Shown here: positions 28,717 to 37,170 of the stretch, piece after piece
Layout of the letters: the number at the start of each line of letters is the position of its first letter
Numbering within the stretch: position 1 is the first letter of the stretch
Assembly: GCF_027594745.1 (NCBI RefSeq)
Contig: NZ_CP110854.1
Span: 2,274,501-2,338,500 of the forward strand
Length of the DNA: 64,000 bases
DNA from: Saprospira grandis
Lineage (GTDB): Bacteria > Bacteroidota > Bacteroidia > Chitinophagales > Saprospiraceae
Direction: 5' to 3'
The notes under the pieces: model-generated
Told to the model about the DNA's origin: nothing
The model's input: only the letters and a program-made list of their open reading frames with translations
Databases searched by the model: none
Made by a program: the position numbers and the translations under genes

Positions 28717-28913
28717 GGCGGCAAAGCCGCCAAATGAAAAGAGGCGAAGCCTACCGCTTTGCAGGCTTTAGCCTGCATCGGCTGAGGGATGGAAAGTGGG
28801 GCGGCGAAGCCGCAGACCAAGGGGCTGAAGCGAAGCGAAAGCCCCGCAGGGCCGAGCAGACCTGCGAGCCACGACAGAGCCCGACCCGAGCGCAGCGAGT
28901 GGGCAGCCCCAAA
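28717..28913 (-). repeat. GC-rich structured element, copy R7 (GGCTG/CAGCC subtype)
   Basis: On the minus strand: head GTTTGGGGCTGCCC, core GCTCGCAGGTCTGCTCGGCC, hairpin with arms GGGGCT/AGCCCC around a TTCGCTTCGCT-type loop, hairpin GCGGC/GCCGC, tail CCATCCCTCAGCC, an added AGGCT/AGCCT hairpin and outer GGCGGC/GCCGCC. It starts 11 bp past the glucosaminidase terminator in a convergent gap. Confidence 0.9.
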
Positions 28914-28919
28914 CTAAAA

Positions 28920-29828
28920 TTAGTGCCGCAAATCAAAATCTTCTACCAATTGGGTGAAGACAAATAGCTCTTCATAATAGGCCGAAATTAGCTCAAAATC
29001 GACATTGGTGCTAAACAGATGCGCATCGAGTAGTTCATAGGGCTCGGCCACGGCCAAATAAAAATGACTGCCCATAAAAGAGGCATAAATCTCTTGGCCA
29101 GAACGCTCATGATAGCTATTGAGGGTGTTGAGCAACTCGGGCGTCAAAATATCCTCATACTTCATTTTTCGATCAATATAGACCAGGAAATCCTCATCAA
29201 AACGAGGGTTGCCCGTATCCTTGAGCTCATAGCCGCCATAACGGGTGAGCCGCTTGAAGGTCCGAATGAATTTTTGGGCCTGCACTCTCGGAATAATGAC
29301 CATCTGCCCCTCTGCCCGAAAGTTGAATTTGGTGTGAAAAAAGACCCCATTGAGCCAGGTCTCTAAACGGTCCGTCACATCTGAAGTATGCATGACCTTG
29401 AGCTCGCACATCTCAAAATAAACTTCCCCAATTTTGCCCATAATATAATCCTCGCCGCTATAAATATGAGGATTGAAGGGGAAGATATGCGCCCGATTAA
29501 AACTATCCTTGGGTATAAAATCCTTATGATAGTAGCGCAAACGAGGGTCTATAAATTGCAAAATAGATTGCACCACCAAGGGCTTAAAACGGGCCTTGAA
29601 ACGCTCTATCCAACGCAGAAAAAAGTTGTAAATAAACCAATAGGGCAAAATGAGCAGGAAAATAATGGGGAAGAGCTCAAAGGCCAAAACCGCCAGGACT
29701 AAGCCCAAAGCGATCAATATAGCCAGCCCAATGCTAATGATAAGGGCCCAACGCTGCCGCTCAAATGCTTGCAAATCAGCATGCAGATGATTGTTGTAGT
29801 AGCGGCGAAATTCTTTGAGGTCTTGCAT
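28920..29828 (-). CDS. DUF3137-like membrane protein
   Basis: 302 residues. Two adjacent membrane helices at about 25-70, then a soluble domain with EVYFEMCELKVMHTSD, FFHTKFNFRAEGQMVIIP and a conserved end DLRH. The layout (two TM helices then a galanin-like soluble part) fits DUF3137. Function unknown. It is divergent from the Nramp-like gene by 81 bp. Confidence 0.7.
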   Translation of the reverse strand: MQDLKEFRRYYNNHLHADLQAFERQRWALIISIGLAILIALGLVLAVLAFELFPIIFLLILPYWFIYNFFLRWIERFKARFKPLVVQSILQFIDPRLRYYHKDFIPKDSFNRAHIFPFNPHIYSGEDYIMGKIGEVYFEMCELKVMHTSDVTDRLETWLNGVFFHTKFNFRAEGQMVIIPRVQAQKFIRTFKRLTRYGGYELKDTGNPRFDEDFLVYIDRKMKYEDILTPELLNTLNSYHERSGQEIYASFMGSHFYLAVAEPYELLDAHLFSTNVDFELISAYYEELFVFTQLVEDFDLRH

Positions 29829-29909
29829 TGGTCTAGCGAGTAAAAGGCTTGCCCGAATCAGTCAAAAATAAGTATCTTCCCCTTTTATTTTGATATTCCG
29901 CGCTATTTT

Positions 29910-31127
29910 ATGCAAAATCTATCCAAAGCTTGGGGGCGGCTGGGCCCCGGTTTACTCTTTGCCGCTGCAGCCATCGGCGTTTCGCATTTGGTCCTTTCTA
30001 CTCAAGCTGGGGGGCAATATGGCTTTGGGCTGCTTTGGCTGCTCTTTCTGGCCAATTTGGCCAAGTATCCCTTCTTTGAATTTGCCCTGCGCTATGCCCA
30101 AAAAACAGGAAAAACCCTTTTGCAAGGCTACCAAGAGCTGGGCCAATGGGTGCTTTTGCTTTTTATTGGCCTAACCCTAGGGACCATGTTTAGCGTGCAA
30201 GCAGCGGTCAGTTTTGTCTCTGCCGCCTTGGCAGGCCCCATTTTTGGCCTCAATCAACCGCTTTATATGTCGGCGGGCCTCTTGCTTTTTGCCGCAGCCG
30301 TTCTTTTGTTGGGCCGATATAAACTGCTAGACCAATTGATGAAGTATATGGTCTTTTCGCTCTCTATGCTAACGCTTTTGGCCCTGATTCGCCTGCTTTT
30401 TCGACCTTTGCCCGAGATAGATTATACCCCGTTTTTCTCTCTAGAAGCAGGCCATTTGGCCTTTATTATTGCTTTTGTGGGCTGGATGCCCGCCCCCCTA
30501 GATCTGTCGGTCTGGCAGTCTATCTGGACCCTAGAAAAGAAGAAAAATCAAGCCGATTTTGGCTGGAAAGAGGCCCAGTTTGATTTCCAATTAGGCTATG
30601 GAGTGAGTGTGTTTTTAGCCATCTGTTTTATGGCTTTGGGCGCCATTTTGCTGGGCGGTAGCGATTTTCCCCAAAAGGCGGTCGCCTTTGCCCAACAATT
30701 GCTCAAGGTTTATGAGGCCGCGCTGGGCCCTTGGGCCGCCCTTTGGGTCAGCTGGGCCGCCTTTATTTGCATGTTTAGCACCCTAATTACCTGCCTAGAT
30801 GCCCTGAGCCGAACCATGGCCCAAGCGATGAATTTGGCCTTCCCAAAGCAGCCTTTTTGGCATCGGCAGGGGCTCTGGATAGGCATTTTGATTGGAGGCG
30901 CTTTGCTCATCATTTTTGCCTTTTTGCAGGCTATGGGCCAGCTCATTTTTATTGCCACGGCCCTTTCTTTTCTCAGTACCCCATTTTTTGCCTGGGCCAA
31001 TAGCCGCCTTGCTTTCAGCCTGCCAAAAACAGAGGCGCCCAGCCTCAAAATGCGCTATTTAGCCTACTTCGCTGGGGGCTTCCTCCTGCTTTTCTGTGGC
31101 CTCTATTTGTTCTCTTTGCTGCGCTAA
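29910..31127 (+). CDS. Nramp-family-like divalent cation transporter with atypical metal site
   Basis: 405 residues with about 11 membrane helices. The start GPGLLFAAAAIGVSHLVLST aligns with Nramp TM1, and AFVGWMPAPLDLSVWQS with TM6. Canonical Nramps have DPGN in TM1 and MPH in TM6; here TM1 has IGVSH and TM6 MPAP, so the Mn/Fe ligands are not conserved. A clade of bacterial Nramp-like proteins shares this pattern as far as I know. Substrate uncertain. The last 69 bp overlap the convergent gene at 31059-31385. Confidence 0.8.
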   Translation: MQNLSKAWGRLGPGLLFAAAAIGVSHLVLSTQAGGQYGFGLLWLLFLANLAKYPFFEFALRYAQKTGKTLLQGYQELGQWVLLLFIGLTLGTMFSVQAAVSFVSAALAGPIFGLNQPLYMSAGLLLFAAAVLLLGRYKLLDQLMKYMVFSLSMLTLLALIRLLFRPLPEIDYTPFFSLEAGHLAFIIAFVGWMPAPLDLSVWQSIWTLEKKKNQADFGWKEAQFDFQLGYGVSVFLAICFMALGAILLGGSDFPQKAVAFAQQLLKVYEAALGPWAALWVSWAAFICMFSTLITCLDALSRTMAQAMNLAFPKQPFWHRQGLWIGILIGGALLIIFAFLQAMGQLIFIATALSFLSTPFFAWANSRLAFSLPKTEAPSLKMRYLAYFAGGFLLLFCGLYLFSLLR

Positions 31128-31385
31128 AATGGGCAGCAACTCGGTCCAAAATTTTTGCAAATTTTCCGAAAGATCTATCTCTTCAGACAAGCCAACTTGG
31201 GCCAAAATATCAAGCAAAGACTGAATGCGGGCCTCGGTGGTGTAAAATTTATTCATCACAATTTGCCGCTGCTGCTTAACCAGGCAATAGCCCGACTGAA
31301 ACTGGCCCTTTTCATAGCGAATCCGATAATCCGCCGCCTTGAGCAGCTCTTCCAATTTTTTTAAGGTGGTTTTGTTGTATTTCAC
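31059..31385 (-). CDS. Small conserved Bacteroidota protein of unknown function
   Basis: 108 residues, cytoplasmic. The N terminus MKYNKTTLKKLEELLKAADY with RYEKGQFQSGYCLVKQQRQI and VMNKFYTTEARIQSLLDIL is a pattern I associate with a conserved hypothetical family of this phylum. The C terminus is acidic and disordered. It overlaps the 3' end of the Nramp-like gene on the other strand by 69 bp; the conserved part lies outside the overlap. Confidence 0.7.
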   Translation of the reverse strand: MKYNKTTLKKLEELLKAADYRIRYEKGQFQSGYCLVKQQRQIVMNKFYTTEARIQSLLDILAQVGLSEEIDLSENLQKFWTELLPILAQQREQIEATEKQEEAPSEVG

Positions 31386-31410
31386 GATTCTGTTTTTCTA
31401 ATGATTTTTT

Positions 31411-31555
31411 TTAGGGGCCTCCTGCCTTCGGCAGGCGCTACGTTCTGGGGCTCGCTATTCGCTCGGCCCTTCGTCGCTTTGCTCCTCGGTCTGGCCCTTT
31501 GGGCCACCCCGCCACATCGCTAGGCCGGCTCGACAAAGCTGCGGCCAAGGCCGCA
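31411..31555 (+). repeat. GC-rich structured element, copy R8 (GGCCT/AGGCC subtype)
   Basis: Head TTTTAGGGGCCTCCTGCC after a T8 run, hairpin with arms CTGCC/GGCAG, core GCTCGCTATTCGCTCGGCC, a short hairpin, TGGCCC/GGGCCA, tail CACATCGCTAGGCC, and a last hairpin GCGGCC/GGCCGC just before the lipoprotein stop at 31557. It lies between two co-directional minus-strand genes. Confidence 0.88.
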
Positions 31556-31556
31556 G

Positions 31557-32240
31557 TTAGCTGGCGGGGGGAGCAGGGTAGAGGACCTCAAATTTAGCTT
31601 CTAATTGAGGGAGTTCGGCTTTCATTTTGGCCTCCGCTGCTTCTAGGTCTAGGCCACGGAGCTGGCTGCTATCGCCTTCTTCCAAAATTTGGATAAAGCC
31701 CTGGGCGTAGCGATTGACATCATCTACTGGCCCACGGTCATTAAAGCGCTCCATCATGAAGATGGCCGAATTGAGGGCGGCATGTAAATAATAATGGGCC
31801 TTGGCCATATCGGGCTGGAATCCCTGGCCCTGGCCGGCAGGCAATTGGGCAAAACGGCTAGGGTCTGTTTTATGCAGCAGCATAAGACGAGTGAAAGCCA
31901 AGGGATTGAGGTAATTTTCGGCCACTTTTTCCATAATAGCAAGTCCTTGCTCAAAAGAATCTTGCTGAAAATATTTTTGGCCCAAAAAATAAAGGGCAAA
32001 ACTGGCCTCTAGCTCCTGAATGCCCGGCCGCTCTAAACGGTTTTTAATGCCTGGAATATCCGTTTCGTCTAGTTCTTGGCAAAGCAAAAGCAGATCGGGG
32101 TTTTGCTCTAGGGGCAACTGCAAATGATTCTGCTGATTATCTAGTAATTCGGCTACCGTATAGCTTTTGGCCAATTGGTCCGAGCAACTAAAAAGGCCTA
32201 AAGAAAAGAAGGCGAGAAGAAAAAAAGCATAATGATTCAT
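31557..32240 (-). CDS. Predicted lipoprotein with helical repeats
   Basis: 227 residues from the ATG at 32240 (MNHYAFFLLAFFSLGLFSCSD, lipobox ending in Cys19); an in-frame TTG upstream would only lengthen the signal. The mature part is helix-rich (FALYFLGQKYFQQDSFEQGL, MEKVAENYLNPLAF), reminiscent of TPR-like repeats. No family recognised. Confidence 0.7.
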   Translation of the reverse strand: MNHYAFFLLAFFSLGLFSCSDQLAKSYTVAELLDNQQNHLQLPLEQNPDLLLLCQELDETDIPGIKNRLERPGIQELEASFALYFLGQKYFQQDSFEQGLAIMEKVAENYLNPLAFTRLMLLHKTDPSRFAQLPAGQGQGFQPDMAKAHYYLHAALNSAIFMMERFNDRGPVDDVNRYAQGFIQILEEGDSSQLRGLDLEAAEAKMKAELPQLEAKFEVLYPAPPAS

Positions 32241-32278
32241 AGATAAAGGTTTTGGCAAAAAAACGCAATTTTAGGTCC

Positions 32279-32531
32279 AGAAGGCGGGCGCAGCCCGCCT
32301 GGCCACAACAAGCCCTTTAGGGCGCAGTTCGACGACCGAAGGGAGTAACCGATGTGGAGCAGTGCCGTAAAGCGGCAGACCAAGGCGGGCGCAGCCCGCC
32401 TGGCCTAGCGATGTGCAGCAGTGGCCGCAGGCCAGACCCAGCAAAAAACTTGTTTTTTTGCGCAGGGCCGAGCGAAGAGCGAGCTGCGAAACGTAGCGCA
32501 GCAAGGCGAAGCCGCAGCGGAGGCCCCAAAA
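32279..32531 (-). repeat. GC-rich structured element, nested copy R9 (GGCCT/AGGCC subtype)
   Basis: On the minus strand: head TTTTGGGGCCTCCGC, core GCTCGCTCTTCGCTCGGCC, an AT-rich hairpin with arms GCAAAAAA/TTTTTTGC type, hairpin TGGCC/GGCCA, tail CATCGCTAGGCC, hairpin GGCGGGC/GCCCGCC. It then carries a second partial copy (GGTCTGCCGC, CACTGCTCCACATCG, GGTCGTCGAACTGCG) ending in a repeat of the GGCGGGC/GCCCGCC hairpin. Together with the promoter at 32561 it fills the divergent gap. Confidence 0.88.
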
Positions 32532-32560
32532 TAAGAAAAGAAAAAAACATACGTACAAAG

Positions 32561-32591
32561 TTGCTTTTGTGGATGTGTAGTTATATCTTTA
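32561..32591 (+). promoter_or_regulatory. Possible promoter of the injection-system tube gene
   Basis: TTG at 32561-32563, 20 bp spacer, TATCTTTA at 32584-32591 (one base off TAnnTTTG). It ends 33 bp before the ATG at 32625. Confidence 0.4.
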
Positions 32592-32624
32592 GTATAAACA
32601 ATTTTATATTTAAAGACCAGCTAT

Positions 32625-33569
32625 ATGCAGCGACCATTTCCGGCGGGGACCGCCATGAGCAAGCTTTGCATAAAGGCCTACGCTTTGGCCGATTATGATG
32701 AGAGCAGTTATATTGGGCAAATTTATTTGTCGATCAACCCATCTAGTTTTGATATTTCTTATAAGGTAAAGAGCACGGAAGAGCTTTCTACGGCTGCTTC
32801 TTCGGCAGATGGGAAGGCGCAGGCGGCCAAGGAAGTTCTAGGGAATAGTCCGGAGTATATGATTCCGGAGATTAAGTTTTCGAATATTTTGGTAGATGCT
32901 ACGGGCGCCTATCATCAGGGGAGTCAGCAGGACAAGGCGCTTTTGCAGAACAAGGACAACAAGCCATCGGTGGCGCCTTATATTAAGGCCTTAAAAGCGT
33001 TGATTTATGATTATCATGACTGGGCCAATGGGCCGGCCTACTTAAAATTGGAGTGGGGGGAGATTTTGCCCAGCAATGATTCTCGGAAGGATGCCAGTGC
33101 GCACACCTTTAACTGCATTATTTCCTCGATGGACATCAACTACTCTTTATTTTCCTTTGAGGGCTTGCCCATTCGGGCGGAGTTGAGTTTATCATTTTTG
33201 GGGCGTTCGCCATTTCGGCAGCAGCAAAACTGGCAGCAGTCGGCGGTGCGGCAAGAATTGGTTAAATATGAGTACCACGACATTCAGCAGGGGGATAATT
33301 TGGGGAAGATTTCGATGCGTTATTTTGGGAGTTTGGCGCTTTATTTATTGTTGGCGCAGTATAATGGTTTGAGTAGTTTGTATGAGTTGCCGGTGGGGCG
33401 GCGTTTGCTTATTCCGCCCAAGCGGGTTTTATTAAACTGGGCCAAATCGAGGCGACAAAAGCGGCGGTTGGGGCGCAAGCTACGCAAAACGGCCAGAGAT
33501 GCGGCCAAGGAGCGTTTGCGTCGGGAGATGGCGGCGGCTATGCGTCGGGTCAATCGGCGGATACTTTAG
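32625..33569 (+). CDS. Contractile injection system tube/baseplate LysM protein (Afp7/CIS-tube-like), orphan
   Basis: 314 residues; an ATG at 32655 is an alternative start. The N-terminal part (KLCIKAYALADYDESSYIGQ, INPSSFDISYKV, PEIKFSNILVDATG, then FNCIISSMDINYSLFSFEG and RAELSLSFLG) has the shape of the CIS-tube domain found in Afp7/Pvc7-type proteins. A LysM domain covers about 214-265 (YHDIQQGDNLGKISMRYFGS to LLIPP). The C terminus (about 275-314) is strongly Arg/Lys-rich. In extracellular contractile injection systems such proteins join tube and spike. No sheath, tube or ATPase gene is near. Its stop codon overlaps that of the convergent gene. Confidence 0.72.
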   Translation: MQRPFPAGTAMSKLCIKAYALADYDESSYIGQIYLSINPSSFDISYKVKSTEELSTAASSADGKAQAAKEVLGNSPEYMIPEIKFSNILVDATGAYHQGSQQDKALLQNKDNKPSVAPYIKALKALIYDYHDWANGPAYLKLEWGEILPSNDSRKDASAHTFNCIISSMDINYSLFSFEGLPIRAELSLSFLGRSPFRQQQNWQQSAVRQELVKYEYHDIQQGDNLGKISMRYFGSLALYLLLAQYNGLSSLYELPVGRRLLIPPKRVLLNWAKSRRQKRRLGRKLRKTARDAAKERLRREMAAAMRRVNRRIL

Positions 33570-36500
33570 AAAATAGCTCGGAGTTGCATTCTACCGAGGT
33601 GGACCATTTTGGCTTCGCCAGTTTTTCGGCCTTCATAGCTAATAGAGAGTTGTAAAAACTTGCTTAGGGCTTGTTGGAGTTCTAGGGTCCATAAAAAATT
33701 ACTTCCCGTTTGCAGGCCTTCCGTCAGGGCAAATTGGCTAGGGCTATTTTCTTGGCCCTCATATTGGAGCTCGACCCAACTGAGTTTCAGGCGGATGTTT
33801 CTGCGTTTTCCTTTGCTGCTAAACCATTTGCCTTCTAGGCCCAGCTCTTGGAGCTGGGCCTTTTCTATGCCTAGGCGGTTCTCGCTATCTTTTTGGCGAT
33901 AATAGAGGCTCAGGCGGAGGTCGCTGCCTCTTAGGTAGCTTAGTTTGGGGCTAACTTCCCAGGAGTCGAGTAAATAATTGCGTTGGCTATAAAAATCGGA
34001 GCGGTTTTCATTTTGGGCCAGCTGGGCGGCTGTTTCTAGGCGGATAAAAGGCTTGATTTGCCACCAGCTCGAAAAGCTATAGCTGGTTTTTCGTTGGCTA
34101 TCGAAGCCAAGGTTTAGGAAGCGTTTGCTTCGGCTATCGCTTTGTTGTAAAATGAGGCGAAACTTGCGTCCTCTTCGGTCCCAATAGAGGGCATTACTCA
34201 TATTGGAAGAGATAGAAAGCAGGCTACTATCGGCAATATCGAGTTCAAAGGGATTGAAGGCGGCCAGTTCTTCTTGGGCCAGGGTTTTGCGTTCCATCTT
34301 ATAAATAGATCGGCTAGAGATTTTTTTGAGCCAGCTTTTTGGGCCTGTTTTGGCCGCCCGCCAAAGGCGGGCGGGGTCAATATCTATACTTTGGTTAAAG
34401 GCCAATTGGTTGGCGCGGACAAACTCGCCAGTGAGTACCCTTAGCTGAATAAAATTAGCCTGATCTTGAAAGGGGGCTTGTTCAAATTCATCTTGTTCTT
34501 GGATGCTGTTTTCATTGCGATCAATCCAGATATGGGTGCCTTGTCCTTGGTCCACCTCCAAATAATTGTAGGCATATTTTTGCTCTTGGCCAGCCCCTAA
34601 TTCATAAATCGTTTGCCATTTAATCAGGCCTTTTTTCCATTGGGCATCATAGGCAATGCGGCCCAAGTAGGTATTTTTAGGGTCTTGGCTGCTCAGGCTG
34701 CTGTCTAAGACCATCAACTGTCGATAATTGAGGTTGAAGCTGAGGTTTTGCTTGGGCCCTATCTGCCAATGTCCCTGTAGTTGGGCCTCCTTGGCCAAGG
34801 TCACATCGACTAGGGTTTCCCCCAAAGGCAGGCGGTCTAGCCGCTGACTAGCCGAGAGCTTCAGCGAAAACTGCTCTGTAGTAGGCAGCTCCGCACTAAA
34901 TCGATAGAGCTGATACTGAAAGCTATTGGTCGCTAGGCTATCGCCATTAACCCGTTGTTGTTTGTTTTCTTCTTCATAGTAAGCCGAAATGCGCAGGCCT
35001 TTTTGGAAGCGGTAGGCCAACTGCAGGCGAGGCCGCCAAAACTGGCTATTGGATTGAGAAAGGTAACTGCCTTGGCCAGTTAGCTCCCAGCCCTTATGCT
35101 GAAGCTGCAGATTGGCGCTTTGTTGCCAGTTTTGGCTGCTATCTCTAAGCAGGCCACTTAGTTTATAGCTAATATTTCCTAGTCCCTGCTGTTGGGCATT
35201 TAGGCCCAGCCAAAAGAGTTGTTCTTGGCTACTGCTGCTATCTAGTCCCCAATCTCGACTAAATTCCCGATTCCGATAGGGCTCTATCGTTTTAAAGTTA
35301 GTGCTGAGCTGTTCATAATGGGCGTTGATGCCTAAGCTCCTGCGGAGAGTGTCCACTCGCTGACTATCCACCTTTAACCGATAACCCAAACTCAATTCTT
35401 GCTGATAGCTTATCCGCAAAGCCAAACCCTGATTATCTTCATTGTCTATATTAGAAAAGCGGTTGAGGTCCTCTTGGCTAATCGCTAGATTGGCCATTAA
35501 TTGCCCCGTTTCTCCAATATTATAATAGCTACTAATTTCCGATAGCTGCTTTTTCTCTGGCGCCTTGAGTAGCCTTAGGGGCGCATATTGCCCGCGGCTC
35601 TGTCCCGTGATGGGATCAGGAGCAGTCCAAATATATACGCTGCCATTAATTTGCCCCTCTTCCCGAATATAATCGCCGCCCTGGCTTACTGCCCGAAAAC
35701 TAACCGAATAGAAATTGCTATCACTAGCGTTGCTGCTAGCATAAACCAAAACCGAATCATAGCTGATCCCATGGACAACTGTATCTATGAGCTGGTAAGC
35801 CACCAAGCCCGATAATCCATCTGCTTCATTAATGCTTTGACCGCCCCATATTTGGGCCGTTTGATCCCCCGCTCGACTTAGGCTGGCTTGGGCCGAATCA
35901 CTTAGGGGATTGGTCGGTTGGTTTTTGGCATCTTGTTCTTGATAGTGAAAAAAGCGCAACCCCCACTTTTTGTCTTCATAATGGCCATTAATGGCGGCAA
36001 TACTGCGGAGATACTCTAGGTCCGAATAGCTAAACTCGACCTGTATGCGCTTGTCTTTTGTGATGAGGACTTTATTGGTAAATTGGATCTCGCCCAAATT
36101 ATAATCAATCGTATAATCTCTATCAGAGCCCCTTTCTAGTTGCTGCCCATCAATAAATACGCGCTCACTACCTGCCAGAATAATCAGTAATTGCTCGCCA
36201 TCATTGCCCTCTAAACGATAGGGCCCTTGGTTGCCCTCTTGGCCCATAAAACTATTGCGGGCAAAGGTTCCTCTAGAAATGGCAAAGCTGCCTTGTCCCC
36301 CCCATTTTGCCCCCGATTTCAGTTGGCCCGAACTCCCAATTTGGCCCCCCTGCAAGCGCTTGAAATGATTGAGGAAGTAGCTGTTTTTTGGCCGTTCCAA
36401 ATCATAATCCCCAGCCAAAAGGTAATGCTCATCTACCTTGAACTTAATGAATACCCGATCAAAATCTTGCAGCTCTTGGCTATTGCCCTCAGCTTGGACC

Positions 36501-37069
36501 GGAATGTTGTTATCCGATAAAGCACCCGTAATCTCTACGCCCCCAACTTCTCCCGCCAATTGTAGATTGAAGCTAGAATTAAGGATGAGGTCTTGCTGAT
36601 TCCCCAAGGAAATCCCTCTGGCAAAGCTGCCATTATAATCCAAGCCCTTCAAATCGCCTTCTTTGCCGCCCTGCCGCTGTACCTGATAACCATAGGATTG
36701 GCCCAAAACGATATCTTCTCCCAACTGCATTTTAGGCTGCAACAATCGCCGATCTTTTCGCTCCCGCCTGCGGTGAATGGGCAAGGGCAAGCGCTTATAG
36801 CTCAAACAGAGACTGTCTTGCTGCAATAAGGCTCCCTTGGGGAAAAAATAACTGCCCTGCAGCCGATATAAACTATCCGCCAAAGGCTGCCCCCGCCAAT
36901 GCAAACTGCCCGGCAAGACCCATAAACTATCAAGCAGTATACTATCCGCCAAGACATAACAATCCGACTGCCGCAACTGCTGCTGTTGCAAACTGTCTAG
37001 CTGGGGCAATGTCTGGGCCCCAAGCTGCCCAAAAAAGAAAAGACCGCAAAATAAAAGCAGTAAGCGCAA
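33566..37069 (-). CDS. Very large exported protein, probably outer-membrane beta-barrel
   Basis: 1167 residues with a TTG start directly before the signal peptide (RLLLLFCGLFFFGQLGAQ after Met); no ATG lies upstream in frame. The mature protein is beta-rich with many alternating aromatic strands (for example LGLNAQQQGLGNISYKLSGL, LRISAYYEEENKQQ) and ends in a strand closing with Phe, MVHLGRMQLRAIF, typical of outer-membrane barrels. The N-terminal third has a dyad such as DRDYTIDYNLGEIQFTNKVL. I do not recognise a named family. The stop overlaps the convergent CIS gene by 4 bp. Confidence 0.7.
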   Translation of the reverse strand: MRLLLLFCGLFFFGQLGAQTLPQLDSLQQQQLRQSDCYVLADSILLDSLWVLPGSLHWRGQPLADSLYRLQGSYFFPKGALLQQDSLCLSYKRLPLPIHRRRERKDRRLLQPKMQLGEDIVLGQSYGYQVQRQGGKEGDLKGLDYNGSFARGISLGNQQDLILNSSFNLQLAGEVGGVEITGALSDNNIPVQAEGNSQELQDFDRVFIKFKVDEHYLLAGDYDLERPKNSYFLNHFKRLQGGQIGSSGQLKSGAKWGGQGSFAISRGTFARNSFMGQEGNQGPYRLEGNDGEQLLIILAGSERVFIDGQQLERGSDRDYTIDYNLGEIQFTNKVLITKDKRIQVEFSYSDLEYLRSIAAINGHYEDKKWGLRFFHYQEQDAKNQPTNPLSDSAQASLSRAGDQTAQIWGGQSINEADGLSGLVAYQLIDTVVHGISYDSVLVYASSNASDSNFYSVSFRAVSQGGDYIREEGQINGSVYIWTAPDPITGQSRGQYAPLRLLKAPEKKQLSEISSYYNIGETGQLMANLAISQEDLNRFSNIDNEDNQGLALRISYQQELSLGYRLKVDSQRVDTLRRSLGINAHYEQLSTNFKTIEPYRNREFSRDWGLDSSSSQEQLFWLGLNAQQQGLGNISYKLSGLLRDSSQNWQQSANLQLQHKGWELTGQGSYLSQSNSQFWRPRLQLAYRFQKGLRISAYYEEENKQQRVNGDSLATNSFQYQLYRFSAELPTTEQFSLKLSASQRLDRLPLGETLVDVTLAKEAQLQGHWQIGPKQNLSFNLNYRQLMVLDSSLSSQDPKNTYLGRIAYDAQWKKGLIKWQTIYELGAGQEQKYAYNYLEVDQGQGTHIWIDRNENSIQEQDEFEQAPFQDQANFIQLRVLTGEFVRANQLAFNQSIDIDPARLWRAAKTGPKSWLKKISSRSIYKMERKTLAQEELAAFNPFELDIADSSLLSISSNMSNALYWDRRGRKFRLILQQSDSRSKRFLNLGFDSQRKTSYSFSSWWQIKPFIRLETAAQLAQNENRSDFYSQRNYLLDSWEVSPKLSYLRGSDLRLSLYYRQKDSENRLGIEKAQLQELGLEGKWFSSKGKRRNIRLKLSWVELQYEGQENSPSQFALTEGLQTGSNFLWTLELQQALSKFLQLSISYEGRKTGEAKMVHLGRMQLRAIF

Positions 37070-37139
37070 AAGTATGGAGTTTTGGTGTTCTTTAAGATAA
37101 CGCTAAACTACTGCTTTTGGCTGGTGAGGGAAAGAGAAA

Positions 37140-37164
37140 GGGAAGAAGCGGGGGGCTTCTTCCC
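37140..37164 (-). terminator. Terminator after the KAP NTPase gene
   Basis: Perfect 10-bp arms GGGAAGAAGC and GCTTCTTCCC. On the minus strand a T/C-rich run follows. It is 7 bp past the stop of the KAP gene. Confidence 0.65.
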
Positions 37165-37170
37165 AGGGGG

